The notes under the pieces were generated by a model. It worked only from the letters and a program-made list of their open reading frames with translations. It was not told the DNA's origin and searched no databases. The translations under genes were made by a program, and so were the position numbers. 64,000 bases of DNA, taken from contig JABCPU010000277.1 in assembly GCA_016800925.1 (NCBI GenBank), positions 26,115 to 90,114 on the forward strand. The letters run 5' to 3'. Of the stretch, positions 42,040 through 52,928 are shown piece by piece. The DNA comes from Suillus spraguei (lineage: Eukaryota > Basidiomycota > Agaricomycetes > Boletales > Suillaceae). Positions within the stretch are counted from its first letter, which is position 1, and every line of letters begins with the position of its first letter.

Positions 42040-45000
42040 ATCCGTCGACACACCGCTGTTATGATTCAGGAGCAGCAGGAACATTCATCTCAGAAGAGTT
42101 TGTGAAACTCCATCAAATCACACGACGAAAACTCAAAGAACCATTTCGAGTACACGGCAGATGGGACTCTCATAAAAGGAGGACCATCACGCATACTGCC
42201 TCTAGTGGTCAAGATGACGATCGAACCATGTATGGAAATTCAATATCACCAAACTAGGAAGGAGAGATCAAATTCTCCTTGGAATCCCTTGGTTACGAGC
42301 AATGAACCCAATTATAGATTGGGCTGCTGAAACACTTGTCCTTTCACGGACAGAGAAATCAGACGAAATCGAAATCGATCTGGATGAAGACAGAAAGAAG
42401 AACGGGTTGCCCAACTTTTCAACCACATACCGATGGCAACATTCCCGTCTTCCGAAACCATTCATCGCTTCCCTATTAACGCTCCTGAAATCCTGAACCA
42501 GAAGTACGAACGCCACGTACTACCGAACCTACTCCACGTGTACAATTGCCGCGAGCAGTGTCACCAATCCCTCGCGCGGAGAAGCGCAAGAATGAATCTG
42601 AACCCGAGCATCGGGCTGGACAAGAACCTATTGAGCAACGGCCAATAGAAGAACAGAAGCAAGGAAAAAGGAAACCGGAAGAAGAACTCCCAGGGCGAAA
42701 CACCAATGTACCGAAACTATCCAAGTTCTTCGTTCCCCCGAAAACTCTTTCAGCTTCAATAGAAGTAATCCCTGATGAAGAAGAACCCGTGCCCTCGTTG
42801 ATCCCAACCGAGGATGATGACCAATTCGATACCATGAATGACGTCTGGCATGCACCAGAAGTACGCGAAATTTCCTCGTATGAACTAGGAGATGGAGAAT
42901 TTCTTGTGGAATACGACACTGATGGAGTTAGCATGAGGATCATAGAAGAAGTATCCATGGATTCACCATTGACACGTGATGGAACTTCCCAATTCGAACA
43001 ATCCTCCACCTACTCCACTCCTTCAAAATATAGTAACAAAGCTCAGGAATTCGCCACAGATGAGAAAGAAAAGAAAAAGAAATCTTTCGAAGAATTGGTC
43101 CCGGATTATTTGCACGACTTTGTGGACGTCTTTGCTAAAGACGGACTGAACAAACTACCCCCAGAACGCCCTGGTATAGATCATCGGATCGATACTAAAC
43201 CCGGTTTCATTCCTCGAACGTCTAAGGTCTACCCACTATCGGAAAAAGAACGCGCTGCTGTCAAAACGTTTATCGATGAAAACGTTGCGAAAGGCTTTAT
43301 CTCAGAATCGAAGTCACCCCAAGCTAGTGGCTTCTTCTTTGTGGGAAAGAAAAGTGGAGAACTGCGTCCCTGTCAAGACTATCGCTACATCAATGATTGG
43401 ACAGTCAAAAACGCATATCCACTCCCACTCCCTATTTCCCTTGTTGCGCGCCTTCATAACGCACAGTTCTTTACGAAAATGGATATTCGGTCCGGTTATA
43501 ACAACATTCGCATCCATCCGATGATAGGTGGAAAGCTGCTTTTACCACGGAATTCGGCCTTTTTGAACCGAACGTTATGTTCTTTGGCCTTTGTAATTCC
43601 CCAGCGACTTTTCAAGCATACATGAATCGCACCTTTCAACAAGAAATCAACGAAGGATGGATGGTTATCTATATGGACGATATCCTGATTTTCTCTACAA
43701 CAATGGCAGAACACCATGACCGGACTAGACGAGTTTTAATGAAAATACGAAAAGAACATCTGTTCTTGAAACCGGAAAAATGCACCTTCGATGCAGAAGA
43801 AGTGGAATACCTCGGAATGATAATTCGCCCCGGACAAGTTGCTATGGACACCGCCAAACCAAAGGAATCTCCGAATGGCCAATTCCAAAATCTGTAAAAG
43901 ATGTTTGGTCATTCCTCGGTTTTTGCAACTTCTACCGCACGTTCATCTCCCACTATTCTGACATCGCCCGACCCCTTATCGATTTGACAAAGAAAGATAA
44001 GGCCTTTGAATGGTCAACCGAATGTATGGACACCTTCGAAGAATTGAAACGGCGCTTTACTTCCCAACCGGTACTCCGTAACCCTGATCCTTCCCGACAA
44101 TTTGCCATTGCTACCAACGCTTCGCTTGTAGCAACTGGCGGAGTTCTCCTGCAGACTGATGAGAATGGTGTTTATCACCCTTGTGCATATCTTTCACAGT
44201 CTCTGAACCCGGCAGAACGCAATTACCAGATCTTTGATCGGGAACTCCTCGCCGTGATCCGGGCATTAAACGAATGGCGTCATTATCTCGAAGGAAACCC
44301 ACACCCCGTCCTGGTATTCACCGACCATAAGAACCTTCTGTACTTTAGAAGTGCACAGAAGCTCACCCGTCGCCAAGCACGTTGGCAATTGATTTTGTCC
44401 ATTTACGACATCGAACTGCATCACGTTGCAGGTACTAAATTAGCAGTACCTGATGCACTATCCCGCCGGCCTGATTATGACTCCGGCAAAGACGATAACG
44501 AGGACCAGACCCTCCTCCCTGACGCTCTATTCGTTCGTCTTATTGACACTGATTTGAAGGATGTGCTGTCATCCTCAGACCCTCTCGACGACCCCGTTTT
44601 CAAAACAGCGTCCGACGCCCTTGATGGCGTGTGCCTTCCCCCCATGAAATCGGCCCTCTCCGATTGGAAGATTGAGGAGAACGTCCTCTATTTTAAGAAT
44701 CGCCTTATATTCCACCGGCGCATCGCTCCGATATCCTGAAAAAGTATCATGATCATCCACCGCGGGACACCCGGGTCGATTCAAAACTGAAGAACTTGTA
44801 AAACGAGAAGCCTGGTGGCCTGCAATGGGCTCTTATGTACGGAAATACGTCGAGGGTTGCGCCCTTTGTCAGCAAATGAAAGCCGATACTCATCCGTTCG
44901 TCCCCCGCTCACGCCCATTCCTTCGTCGGCTGTTCGCCCGTTCTCCCAGGTCTCCGTTGATCTTATCACCGATCTCCCTGTCTCTGGAGGCTTCGACAGT

Positions 45001-45988
45001 ATCATGGTCGTGGTAGACCATGGCCTTACGAAGGGGGTAATTATTATCCCTTGTTTGAAAACTATCACGTCAGAAGGTGTGGCCAAGCTATTTTTAAAAC
45101 ATGTGTACCGACGATTTGGACTCCATGACAAAGTTATCTCGGATCGAGGACCGCAATTCCTATCTCGCTTCTCAAAGGAACTTGCCCGACTTCTCGACTA
45201 CGTCATCGCTCCATCCACGGCTTACCACCCGCAGACTGATGGTCAAACGGAAAGGCTCAATCAAGAGCTTGAGACATATCTACGGATTTATTGTCGCAAC
45301 AACCCTGAAGATTGGGTAGAACACTTACCAATCGCCGAATTCGTCCACAACCACCGAAAACACGATGCAAGGAACGCATCACCCTTCTATTTGATGATGG
45401 GATATGAACCACGTGCTATCCCTCATCTAATCCCAGATTCATCCGTCCCGCAGCAGAAGACCGAGTACGATCTCTGCAGAAGATAAGAGAAGAAGCAATC
45501 GCCTGTCACAACATTGCTATGCAGACAATGGCCGAACGATCCCGAGGAGATAAGTACATCCCATGGAAGATCGGAGATAAGTTTGGCTATCCGCCGCTAA
45601 TCTAAGACTTAAACTCCCATCAAGGAAGCTGGCACCGAAACGATACGGACCTTTCCCGATCATCGATGTTTTATCACCCATCACGTTCACACTCAAGCTT
45701 CCTCCGCAATGGAAGATCCACCCCACGTTCCATGCTTCTGTCTTATCATCCTATAGTGAAACAGACGTGCACGGACCGAATTTCCCTGAACCACCCCCTG
45801 ACATCATCGAAGAAGAAGAAGAATATGAAATCGAAGCTATCCTTTCTCATAAAGGAACCGGCAATCGCCGACGTTACCTTGTTTCATGGAAGGGATACTC
45901 ATCGGGAGATAACGAATGGCTCCCAGAAAAGAATCTGAAGAACTCCGCTCGAATTCTAAATGCTTATAAGAAGCAACATGCCCTCTGA
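42040..45988 (+). pseudogene. gypsy-A pol: protease, RT, RNase H, integrase, chromodomain
   Basis: Protease near 42060 ('CYDSGAAGTFI', active-site D-S-G). RT at 43090-43890: '[20 protein letters not shown]', '[15 protein letters not shown]' and the catalytic 'YMDDIL' near 43673. RNase H at 43890-44480: 'FLGFCNFYRTFI', 'HPCAYLSQSLNPAERNY', 'DALSRRP'. Its first catalytic Asp is replaced by Asn in 'ATNASL' (44116-44118). Integrase at 44740-45480 has C-x2-C of the H2C2 finger ('GCALCQQ'), 'VDLITDLP', 'SDRGPQF' and the Glu of 'TERLNQELE'. The chromodomain at about 45815-45970 ('YEIEAILSHKG', 'RYLVSWKGYSSGDNEWLPE') would guide insertion to marked chromatin. Frame breaks occur near 42240, 43535, 43870, 44740, 44930 and 45490-45770. 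Confidence 0.93.
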
Positions 45989-46041
45989 TTATTCCCCAGT
46001 CAATCAACCGCACTAGCACTTGATCAACTACCAACATCGAA

Positions 46042-47510
46042 ATGTCTTTCCCCACTGCCTACATCACACCCGTCGTCACTGCCACCAATGACTCCGATTC
46101 TGAAACTGACCAATATGGAAACCTCACCACAGAAATTGACAACTCCTCTTACATCGAAGCCGCCATCCTTTGCGAGGGACATGCCCTTGAAATCGAAAGA
46201 ATCCTTACTGAACGAGGCGCTTTCCCCGCCCTACTCCTCGTCAACATCATCCGTACCGCAGCACTCATCGAAGTCACCGCAAAGGATATCACAGAAGCCA
46301 CTTACAGACACCGCTTCTTACATCTTCAAAAACGCATTCGCGCTTACGCTATGTTGCTGTTTCCCACCTCTTTTAAAAATGATGTTGAAGAAGCTATTCA
46401 TATCATTGCCGAACGTCGAGCAGGCGTTGCTCGACCTCCCTCTCCGCAGGAAGATACGCCACTTCCTATTCCAGCACCCTCATCTTCGCGTGTTTATTCT
46501 AGTCTTGACGCCTTTACTGGCTTATATACTGCTGTCCAAGAGATCGGACAACTCACCGGCAAAGTTGTTGAAACGATCCAGCAATCGGTTGCTGAAACAA
46601 GAGCGGCTAGAAATTTAGTAGAAGAAGCTATCACCGACCTACAGCAAACACAAGATGATCTTGCCTCCCCACGAACCCCATCTCCAATTCAACAACCGAC
46701 CTCATCGTCCCCCATTACATTCTCCCATGAACATCCTGCATGGCTATATGAACCATGCACAGACGACCAGGTTGAGGCCGCCAAACTATTAGGTATCTCT
46801 GCCACCGAGTTGGTGACGCTAGGTCCTCGACTACGTGATCTTCATATACACCCTCCTATGTCTATCCCATCGTCATTCGGTCCTATGGACCCTGTTTCAC
46901 CCGTCTTAGTAAAAAACTTCAGCTTTACCTCTCCATCTTCATCCACCGAACTCATTGCGGCTGCCGAACGTGCAGTCACCCCAGATCTCCCCGAATCAGC
47001 ATACACGTTGTCCTCCGCTCAACAGGCACAACTCAAGCGAGCTAACACCCTTGCTTTAAAACGTATGAGGAAGAACAAGGGAAAGAAGCGCGCCAGGTCT
47101 ACTAGTCCCACGCCTATCATTTCCCCGTCCCCCTTGCGCAAGGTCCATTCTAACCCCGACGAAAATATGAAATGCCGCGTTTGCGGATTACTAGGACATC
47201 GTCAGAAGAATTGCGCAGAATACCAGTGCAAGGTTTGCAGGTATTGGTCGCCAACTCATTTGTCTCTCTACTGCCCTCACCGAGTTGGACCCCTCCTTTC
47301 GAGTTAACTTGGAAGGACGAGGGATTTTATGACGCACTTCGCACCTGGGAGAAACAACTTGACGACGAACATATTCGGAAAGAAAAGAAGAGGGACTCTA
47401 AGCGCCGTGCTGGTATTGAGGAGGCCAAGTATATGATGAGTGGGTCGTTCGCTGATGAAGACTACGAGTTCAGTGATGACCCCATTTACTATGCGAACCA
47501 AAGTGAGTAA
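46042..47510 (+). CDS. gypsy-A accessory ORF after pol, two zinc knuckles
   Basis: ATG 46042 opens 421 codons; a C run at 47290-47293 then marks a likely one-base slip into the frame that ends at TAA 47508-47510, as shown by the second copy at 39796-40427, where the same join is read in one frame. The N-terminal half is helical and Ala/Glu-rich ('ATYRHRFLHLQKRIRAY'), with a Ser/Pro-rich linker. A Lys/Arg-rich stretch (47050-47100) precedes two knuckles: C-x2-C-x4-H-x4-C (47173-47214) and C-x2-C-x6-H-x4-C (about 47230-47280). The tail is acidic. It occupies the env position but has no signal peptide or membrane helix, so it is not an envelope. It resembles a second gag-like nucleic-acid-binding protein; role unknown. 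It is the best-preserved gene of the element. Confidence 0.75.
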
Positions 47511-47525
47511 AGTCGGTGACTTTAC
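47507..47525 (+). other. stop-codon hairpin of the gypsy-A accessory ORF
   Basis: GTAAAGTC-GGT-GACTTTAC forms a perfect 8-bp stem with a 3-base loop, and the TAA stop (47508-47510) lies in the left arm. It is followed 3-5 bp later by the polypurine tract. Two base pairs differ from the copy at 39811-39831 and both remain paired. Confidence 0.7.
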
Positions 47526-47542
47526 GTGTAAAAAGGGGGTAA

Positions 47543-48017
47543 TGTTACAACCGTACATGCCCCTATTCATTTTCTACTTCATTTACCTTGTATATTACGT
47601 AACATGACTCTGACTCATATGCTCAACGCATCTGTACTATAGTTGCCTTCCTTCTTTGGATACGCACTTACATTCTCACACCTCTCTTGGTCTGTGCGCA
47701 CATACTGGCCTATTTAAGCACAGTGTACTTGTAGTAGATTCGCTACTTTAATCTTACTGGGTTTTACCTGGAATCTCCTTCGCTTAGGTCTCCAACCTAA
47801 GTCGTCTTGAATCGTCTCTAAGTCTAAGCACTCCTTAGTCTTAGTCTCTATTCTCGCGGATACCTCTTAAGACTTGTCTTTGAGGCTGAACCCTTGATCG
47901 TACTCGGAACGCGTTCCTTGTACTTTCACCTTGTTCTCTTTTGAACATTGTAAGAACTCCCAGCAGACCGCCTGTGTCTTTTCACTGTCGCTGGTGACGC
48001 CACCCCAGTTCGTAACA
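47543..48017 (+). repeat. gypsy-A 3' LTR
   Basis: 475 bp, preceded by the purine tract AAAAAGGGGGTAA. Confidence 0.92.
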
Positions 48018-49314
48018 GTGGGCCCATACAATCATGTCCCTACAGAGTGGGTCTGTGTTTTTGTGAGTCATGTTATTTGAACATATCACAATCCTTTCAG
48101 ATTTTTCCCTAGTTCATGGTGTTGTACAGTATTTCAACTGGTATGAATTTCTGCTCTAGACGGTGCAGAGTCGTATCAGAGCTTGACACCTCAGTTCAGC
48201 CATCCATATGGGCCAGGCGCTCAAATATAAACTATGGTGGATGATTCCCACAGCAACCCTGTCGGGTGTCCTAGAAATATTGGGATGGAGTGCCAGGTTA
48301 TGGTCGAGCCAGAGGCCTGAGCTGTTGACGCCTTTTGAGATGCAGTGAGTATTCATCGAGAAGGAACTACTCACATTCCCACGCAAGCATCATTACTGCA
48401 GACTCGTGGGTACTATTATAGCACCTACTCCTCTGCTTGCAGCCAACTTTTCCACCCTTGGCAAAATTATCTATGAACTTGGACCCCAATTCAGCTGTCT
48501 GACCCCACTTATGTGTTGGTATTACTTTGATATACTCCTTTAAGTTACTGATGTGGCGCAGATTCCTTGATTTTTTGCTCGTTTGTTAGTACCTGATATG
48601 CAAGTGATGCAAACACCTCATGTCCTCCGGTTCATGTAGGATGTTATTTGCTTTACCATACAAACTGTTGGAGGCGCAGTTGCTGCGCGAGCCGTTAGCG
48701 ACACTAGTGCCGATCCGGTAAGTGCCACCTCTAGTACCTTGTGTCGTTTGTTCAATGCAGACAGGGCGGGAGAATTATGCTAGTAGGGATTGTTGGCCAG
48801 CTTGGTGCGTGATGCGCAGCGTTGTAATACAAAACTTACCGACATTCATTCCCTTTGCTCTTTAGTTGCGATAATCATCTACGCCGGTTTGGCGACCGAG
48901 TTTTTATTGCGTCGGAAATACAATGCACCCTTCCGCCACCAGGTCATTAGATTCGGGAGAGGTCAATATCCTATAAGTAAGGAAATGCAGCAATTTATTT
49001 CCGGGATGAGCTTCTGTACCATTTGCATATTCATTCGGTTAGCGTTCTGCATATATTGTTATTAACAGCTGCAGTGTGCTAACTTCGTCCTTAGGTCCGT
49101 GTACCGCACAGTGGAGCTCGCCGATGGGTGGTCTGGATCAGTGATTGCGACCGAGGCCTACTTCAGTGAGTCACAGTAATATCAATATCTTCACACGTTG
49201 CCGACAGAATCCTGATTGTCGATAGACTGGCTCGATGGGGGGTTTATCACCGTTGCTATCTATACTCTCAACATTTTTCACCCGGGTATATATTTGAAGT
49301 CTGCTCATAGATGA
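48018..49314 (+). CDS. RTA1-like seven-helix membrane protein, 5' end cut by the gypsy element
   Basis: RTA1 family proteins are fungal seven-helix proteins linked to lipid export and stress resistance. Exons read, in order: 'YNHVPTEWVCVF' (first helix start, 48025-48065), 'YKLWWMIPTATLSGVLEILG', 'GTIIAPTPLLAANFSTLGKI', 'YELGPQFSCLTP', 'TIQTVGGAVAARA', 'VAIIIYAGLATEFLLRRKY', 'FCTICIFIR' joined to 'SVYRTVELADGWSG', and 'FITVAIYTLNIFHPG'. They are separated by short introns, with TGA at 49312-49314. The order of signature motifs matches the family to the C-terminus. No start codon lies before the first helix because the gypsy 3' LTR ends at 48017, only a few codons into where the N-terminus should be. 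The copy may therefore be dead or driven from the LTR. Some introns need careful modelling. Confidence 0.8.
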
Positions 49315-49582
49315 CGAATTCATTCAAAATCGATTTTCTTTGTGACAAATTGCTATTTTTACTTGTCGCCTAGTAGCATAATTTGATATGAGTTTCCTGC
49401 TTGCAAATATGTCTCTGCGAACATCAACGCATGTTATTTTGAGAGCATCAGAGTCTTGGGACACATTCTTTATTTCTCACAAAGTGCTTACTGCAGTCTG
49501 CAAACTCTAACTACCATGGCAACACTAGATGGGCATCTGCTTCAGCGCCGTTGAAAAAACGCTGGTATCACGTAACTCAGCG
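49315..49582. other. convergent intergenic region
   Basis: Shared 3' flank of the RTA1-like gene and the ferric reductase; no feature seen. Confidence 0.4.
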
Positions 49583-51666
49583 TTATAAAGTAAACAGCTC
49601 TGTATGTAGAGCAATCCCGCCCACATCCATACTCATTGTCAAACCCAATCTCGCGACTGCATTCTGGGCCTCTCTAGTCAAACTCTCTGGACCGCTAGCA
49701 CAGACCGCAACTCCTCCACCAGAGCCGTGCAATTTCTGGCTTTCATCAAGTCCTATTTCGAGCGAATCTTTCCTTTCAGATGATGGCGAAAGACTGATGA
49801 AGTCCTTGAGTAGATCCTGGACAGACGGACGCGAGAGTATGACGATGGAGTTGGGGATATGAGGTACCGCTTCTGGATTGCAAAGACACGTTACGAAAAT
49901 AGATATATGCAGGTCGATGGTGCTATTCGACGCTGCCGCAGCAATATCTACCAGCATCGGAGCAAACCATTCTATCTGACCTGTGTAATGGATCAGGATG
50001 ATATAGTGCCTGGTGTAAATATGAAATACCAAAAGATTTAATGCACCAAGTGAATTCGATTCTCCTCGTTCGCTCCCCCTGACTGCGACCTAGTTTGACG
50101 CACCTGCCGACAATATCGTCTAGCAGACCAAGAGTGAATGTGACGCCAGACCCGCCAGCTACAAGAAAGACATTTTCGTATAGACCTAGATCGACGCTTG
50201 ACCCTCCGTAAGGCCCATCCAGCATGACTTGAACGAAAGCACCCAAGTCTCCCTCGGACTTCTTATTGATTTGTAAATGTTCTTGTTTCTTTCGGGTATA
50301 ATCATTCAATGCCCGCGTCCAGTCTCCATCGTTTCGTGCAGCGAGAATGAATCCCGGCGAGGAAAGGCATGAATAGGAAGGTGGGGCCGAGAGAATAGTG
50401 AAAGCATGGGATTCAAACACTCTGTTGGAGAAGAAAACGCGCAATCTGACATGCTGACCAGCAAGCCAGCCATCGTCGCAATTATGGACGCGGATCTGTG
50501 AAAGATAGAGTTAACAGTTGGTCTATAACGCTCGAATATTTCTTATACCAGAGTCATGTGAGCGTCCTGTGCAGTAAGTGTGGCGTCCTTAATGCGATAA
50601 CGGAATAGGCGTAATAACACATCTGCGCCATAAAATGCAAGGGGAGGGAATATCCACGGCGATGCGTATATCGTATGGTAGCATATAGTGACGAAGAATG
50701 CCACATATGTCAAAACGCTGCAACAGATGTTAGCTGTGGTGCGACGTGAAACAACAAAACTTACTGAATGACGAAGAAATACTCATAAAACAGTCTCCTG
50801 ACTGGCCTCAATGACGTAAGGACAATGATGCAGAGGAGCGCTAACGAAGCAACTCCCGAAGTCTCTTTCTGCGGACCAAGAATTGAAAGCCCATACTGTA
50901 GGTGGTTGCGAATCCATAGTGACCCATGAATGCATCCAGCAAGGAACATAGCTCTTCCTGCCATTCTATGGATAAAGTTGAGTTTCTCGTATCCATTCCC
51001 TGGTCCTAAAAGTAAGGACAAAATTGAATTTTTTGTTTGCGAACAAAAAGACAACAGGGAACTGTCCGAGAGCGAGAAATCCTACGTGGCTCAAATAAGT
51101 TCCTTTCGTTCGTCGATAAATGTGACTGACTTACCAGCTCTGTTCGGATTCGAGATAAGAGGTGCATCCTTTACGATGCAGACAAGTACAGCTGCAAGGT
51201 ACGCCGATAAGACCACGACTAAATATTATAACGTGTCAGTTGTTCCTATCAGTAACATAACACCCTCGATGCCCACTTTGTCCAAGATTGAGCCCGAGCT
51301 TCGGAGGAGACCAGTACGTTGGTGAGATAAGAGCATTCCAAGCTCCAATCAATCTGCGACCTCTTCGATGGGTAGGCGGCGGTTCTTTGCCATCGGAATG
51401 GGCGGACTGATATCCATCGGTCTCTGAGATTCCAGTCATACCCTTGAGGGAGCGCCCATTTCTCAGCCCAAGAATCAAACTCGGAACTGAAACAGCCACA
51501 GCTAGCGCCACGCCAGAGCACCAGACTATGGTGAATTTAATTTGCCATTTGGGATCTTCGACATATGAGCTGTTAAATCATGCGTGCGCTTCAGTATGTA
51601 GGAGATCAAAATTGTCAAACATACTTGTAAATTTGGAAGCTACTAGGAACGACTGGAGCAGCCATA
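49583..51666 (-). CDS. ferric/cupric reductase (FRE family), plasma membrane
   Basis: Transfers electrons from NADPH through FAD and two haems across the membrane to reduce Fe(III) or Cu(II) outside. ATG 51666 starts 'MAAPVVPSSFQIY', and an intron follows. Helices include 'VALAVAVSVPSLILG'. The ferric-reductase core holds bis-haem histidine pairs: 'HRMAGRAMFLAGCIH' (spacing 13) near 50920-50980, and a second pair formed by the His split across the intron at about 50700-50765 and the one in 'TICYH'. The FAD site reads 'ESHAFTIL' (HPxT variant) near 50390. NADPH binding is 'VFLVAGGSGVTFTLGLLDD' near 50110-50170, and the C-terminus has 'CASGPESL'. About six introns are canonical, and TAA is at 49583-49585. 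All parts are in frame. Its neighbour is a copper transporter on the same strand. Confidence 0.9.
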
Positions 51667-52220
51667 TTGTCGCGCTAGTGCAGTGACTCAAGAAGACCAA
51701 GTCCGGTGCGCGGCGGCTAGATCAAGTGCCTGATTAGTAAGTCAAAAAAACTTTTTTCGTTTTACGCACGGCGGAAAATCTGATGGAATGTCGTCAGCAG
51801 TACATTGGAACCATTGGATAGCCCAGGAGAGCGCGAGAGAACAGCAAAGACCGGGTTCGCAATGTACAGAATGATACCGATATCAGTTACACGACGCAAC
51901 CACATGACACAGAACAGCAGTACTACTAGCAGTACTGACTCGATGCAGATGGCAGTCGATCACTAATACTTTAGTGACAGAAAATAGACTGCCCCGCTTG
52001 CCTGCTGCATTCTAGACACTTGATTGTCGCCTGCATGTTTTGTACCCTCACGCCCAACACGGTAAGTGGTGTTGAGTTTGTATTGTTATAAAGAAAGCAT
52101 ATCCGAGTTATCCGCATCATATACTGTACCCCAGCCTGGCATGCACGATGGTAACTAAACAAGAGGCATACAGTGCTTTGCAGCCATTATATGCTCACAG
52201 AACGATCACACGTAATCAGT
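51667..52220. other. intergenic region between Ctr and FRE genes
   Basis: 554 bp. Likely contains the FRE promoter on the minus strand. I saw no certain metal-response element; a search for GATA (iron) or CuRE-type motifs would be informative. Confidence 0.4.
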
Positions 52221-52928
52221 CTAATGCACATGCGCAATACTACCGAACCTTCCAAAGAGAGTCTCTCCCACTCCGAGCCCCACCACAAGAGAGAATATGA
52301 AACCCAGCTGGTACGTCCTGTCCACGGCCAGCACATCAACAACTCAACGAACAAATAGAGTGACACGACGTACATAACTGCGAGCATGAAGAGGTAACTC
52401 AGCAACGTCTGCGCTGTAAACATAATCCCACGTGTGATATCATGCGCGGGAATGAAGGGGGGCGTTAAAGCGCTTTATGAATCCTATGGGGGACGACTGA
52501 GTTGGTAGAGTATCGAGTGTTTCCGATGCAACGATAATTGCTCTGAACATTCATAAGAAATATTCTATGAAAAGGAAGGGAAAGGACGTACTGTTGGCCC
52601 CAGTGGAATTCCATCACTTCTCGACAAGCTGCTATCCAGCGCTCGATCAGCGCCAACAATAAACAGTGCGATACATGTGCCAACCATGGCTCCTGAGCTC
52701 TTAGGAACCCAGCCAAGGAACCACACTGTGTGCCGTCTTGTTAACAGTCTATTGTATGTAATTGAGAAGATATAACCCACGAGTGTCTCCTGGCGTAAAG
52801 TGCAGATACGAGAGCATGTTCCCTACGGCAAGACTTATCCCATCATCCATGGACATATCCATGCCATTGTAGGCGAGACAACCTTGACCCAGACATAAGA
52901 GACAGAGCGTCAAAGATTTCCAGCTCAT
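52221..52928 (-). CDS. Ctr-family high-affinity copper transporter, two suspected frame breaks
   Basis: Trimeric plasma-membrane Cu(I) importer. ATG 52928 leads to a hydrophobic N-terminus and a Met-rich metal site ('NGMDMSMDDG'). After an intron the first Ctr helix region follows ('LWFLGWVPKSSGAMVGTC'). The loop 'ALIERWIAACREVMEFHWG' is in another frame, with the shift near 52650. After a further break near 52468 comes 'PPFIPAHDITRGIMFTAQTL'. The key TM2 signature Met-x3-Met ('MLAVM') precedes the last intron (about 52314-52369), and the final exon has the TM3 GxxxG ('GLGVGETLFG') ending in TAG 52221-52223. Family landmarks are complete, so the two shifts may be sequence errors rather than inactivation. 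Reduced copper from the adjacent reductase is the expected substrate. Confidence 0.82.

Larger units (their letters stand above)
40428..48017 (+). mobile_element. near-complete Ty3/gypsy chromodomain retrotransposon (gypsy-A), 7.6 kb
   Basis: LTRs at 40428-40895 (468 bp) and 47543-48017 (475 bp), both TGTTAC…GTAACA. Internal order is gag, protease, RT, RNase H, integrase, chromodomain, then an additional ORF, a stop hairpin and a polypurine tract (AAAAAGGGGGTAA). The domain order and the chromodomain place it among chromoviruses. The 5-bp flanks (TGGGG left, GTGGG right) do not match; the left flank is another gypsy-A copy, so recombination between copies is likely. All gag-pol frames are broken. 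Confidence 0.95.

Noticed and set aside
46088..46618. 176-codon frame overlapping the gypsy accessory ORF
   Set aside because: It is a +1 shadow; the other frame is longer and carries the zinc knuckles and conserved motifs.
46042..47307. Envelope-like protein making the gypsy element an errantivirus
   Set aside because: There is no signal peptide, transmembrane helix or cleavage site; the zinc knuckles point to nucleic-acid binding instead.
40428..48017. A clean gypsy insertion with target duplication
   Set aside because: The flanking 5-mers TGGGG and GTGGG do not match and the left flank is another gypsy copy, so recombination is more likely.
52480..52530. tRNA-like string (GAGTTGGTAGAGT)
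   Set aside because: No cloverleaf, acceptor pairing or T-loop consensus could be formed; it lies within the Ctr gene.
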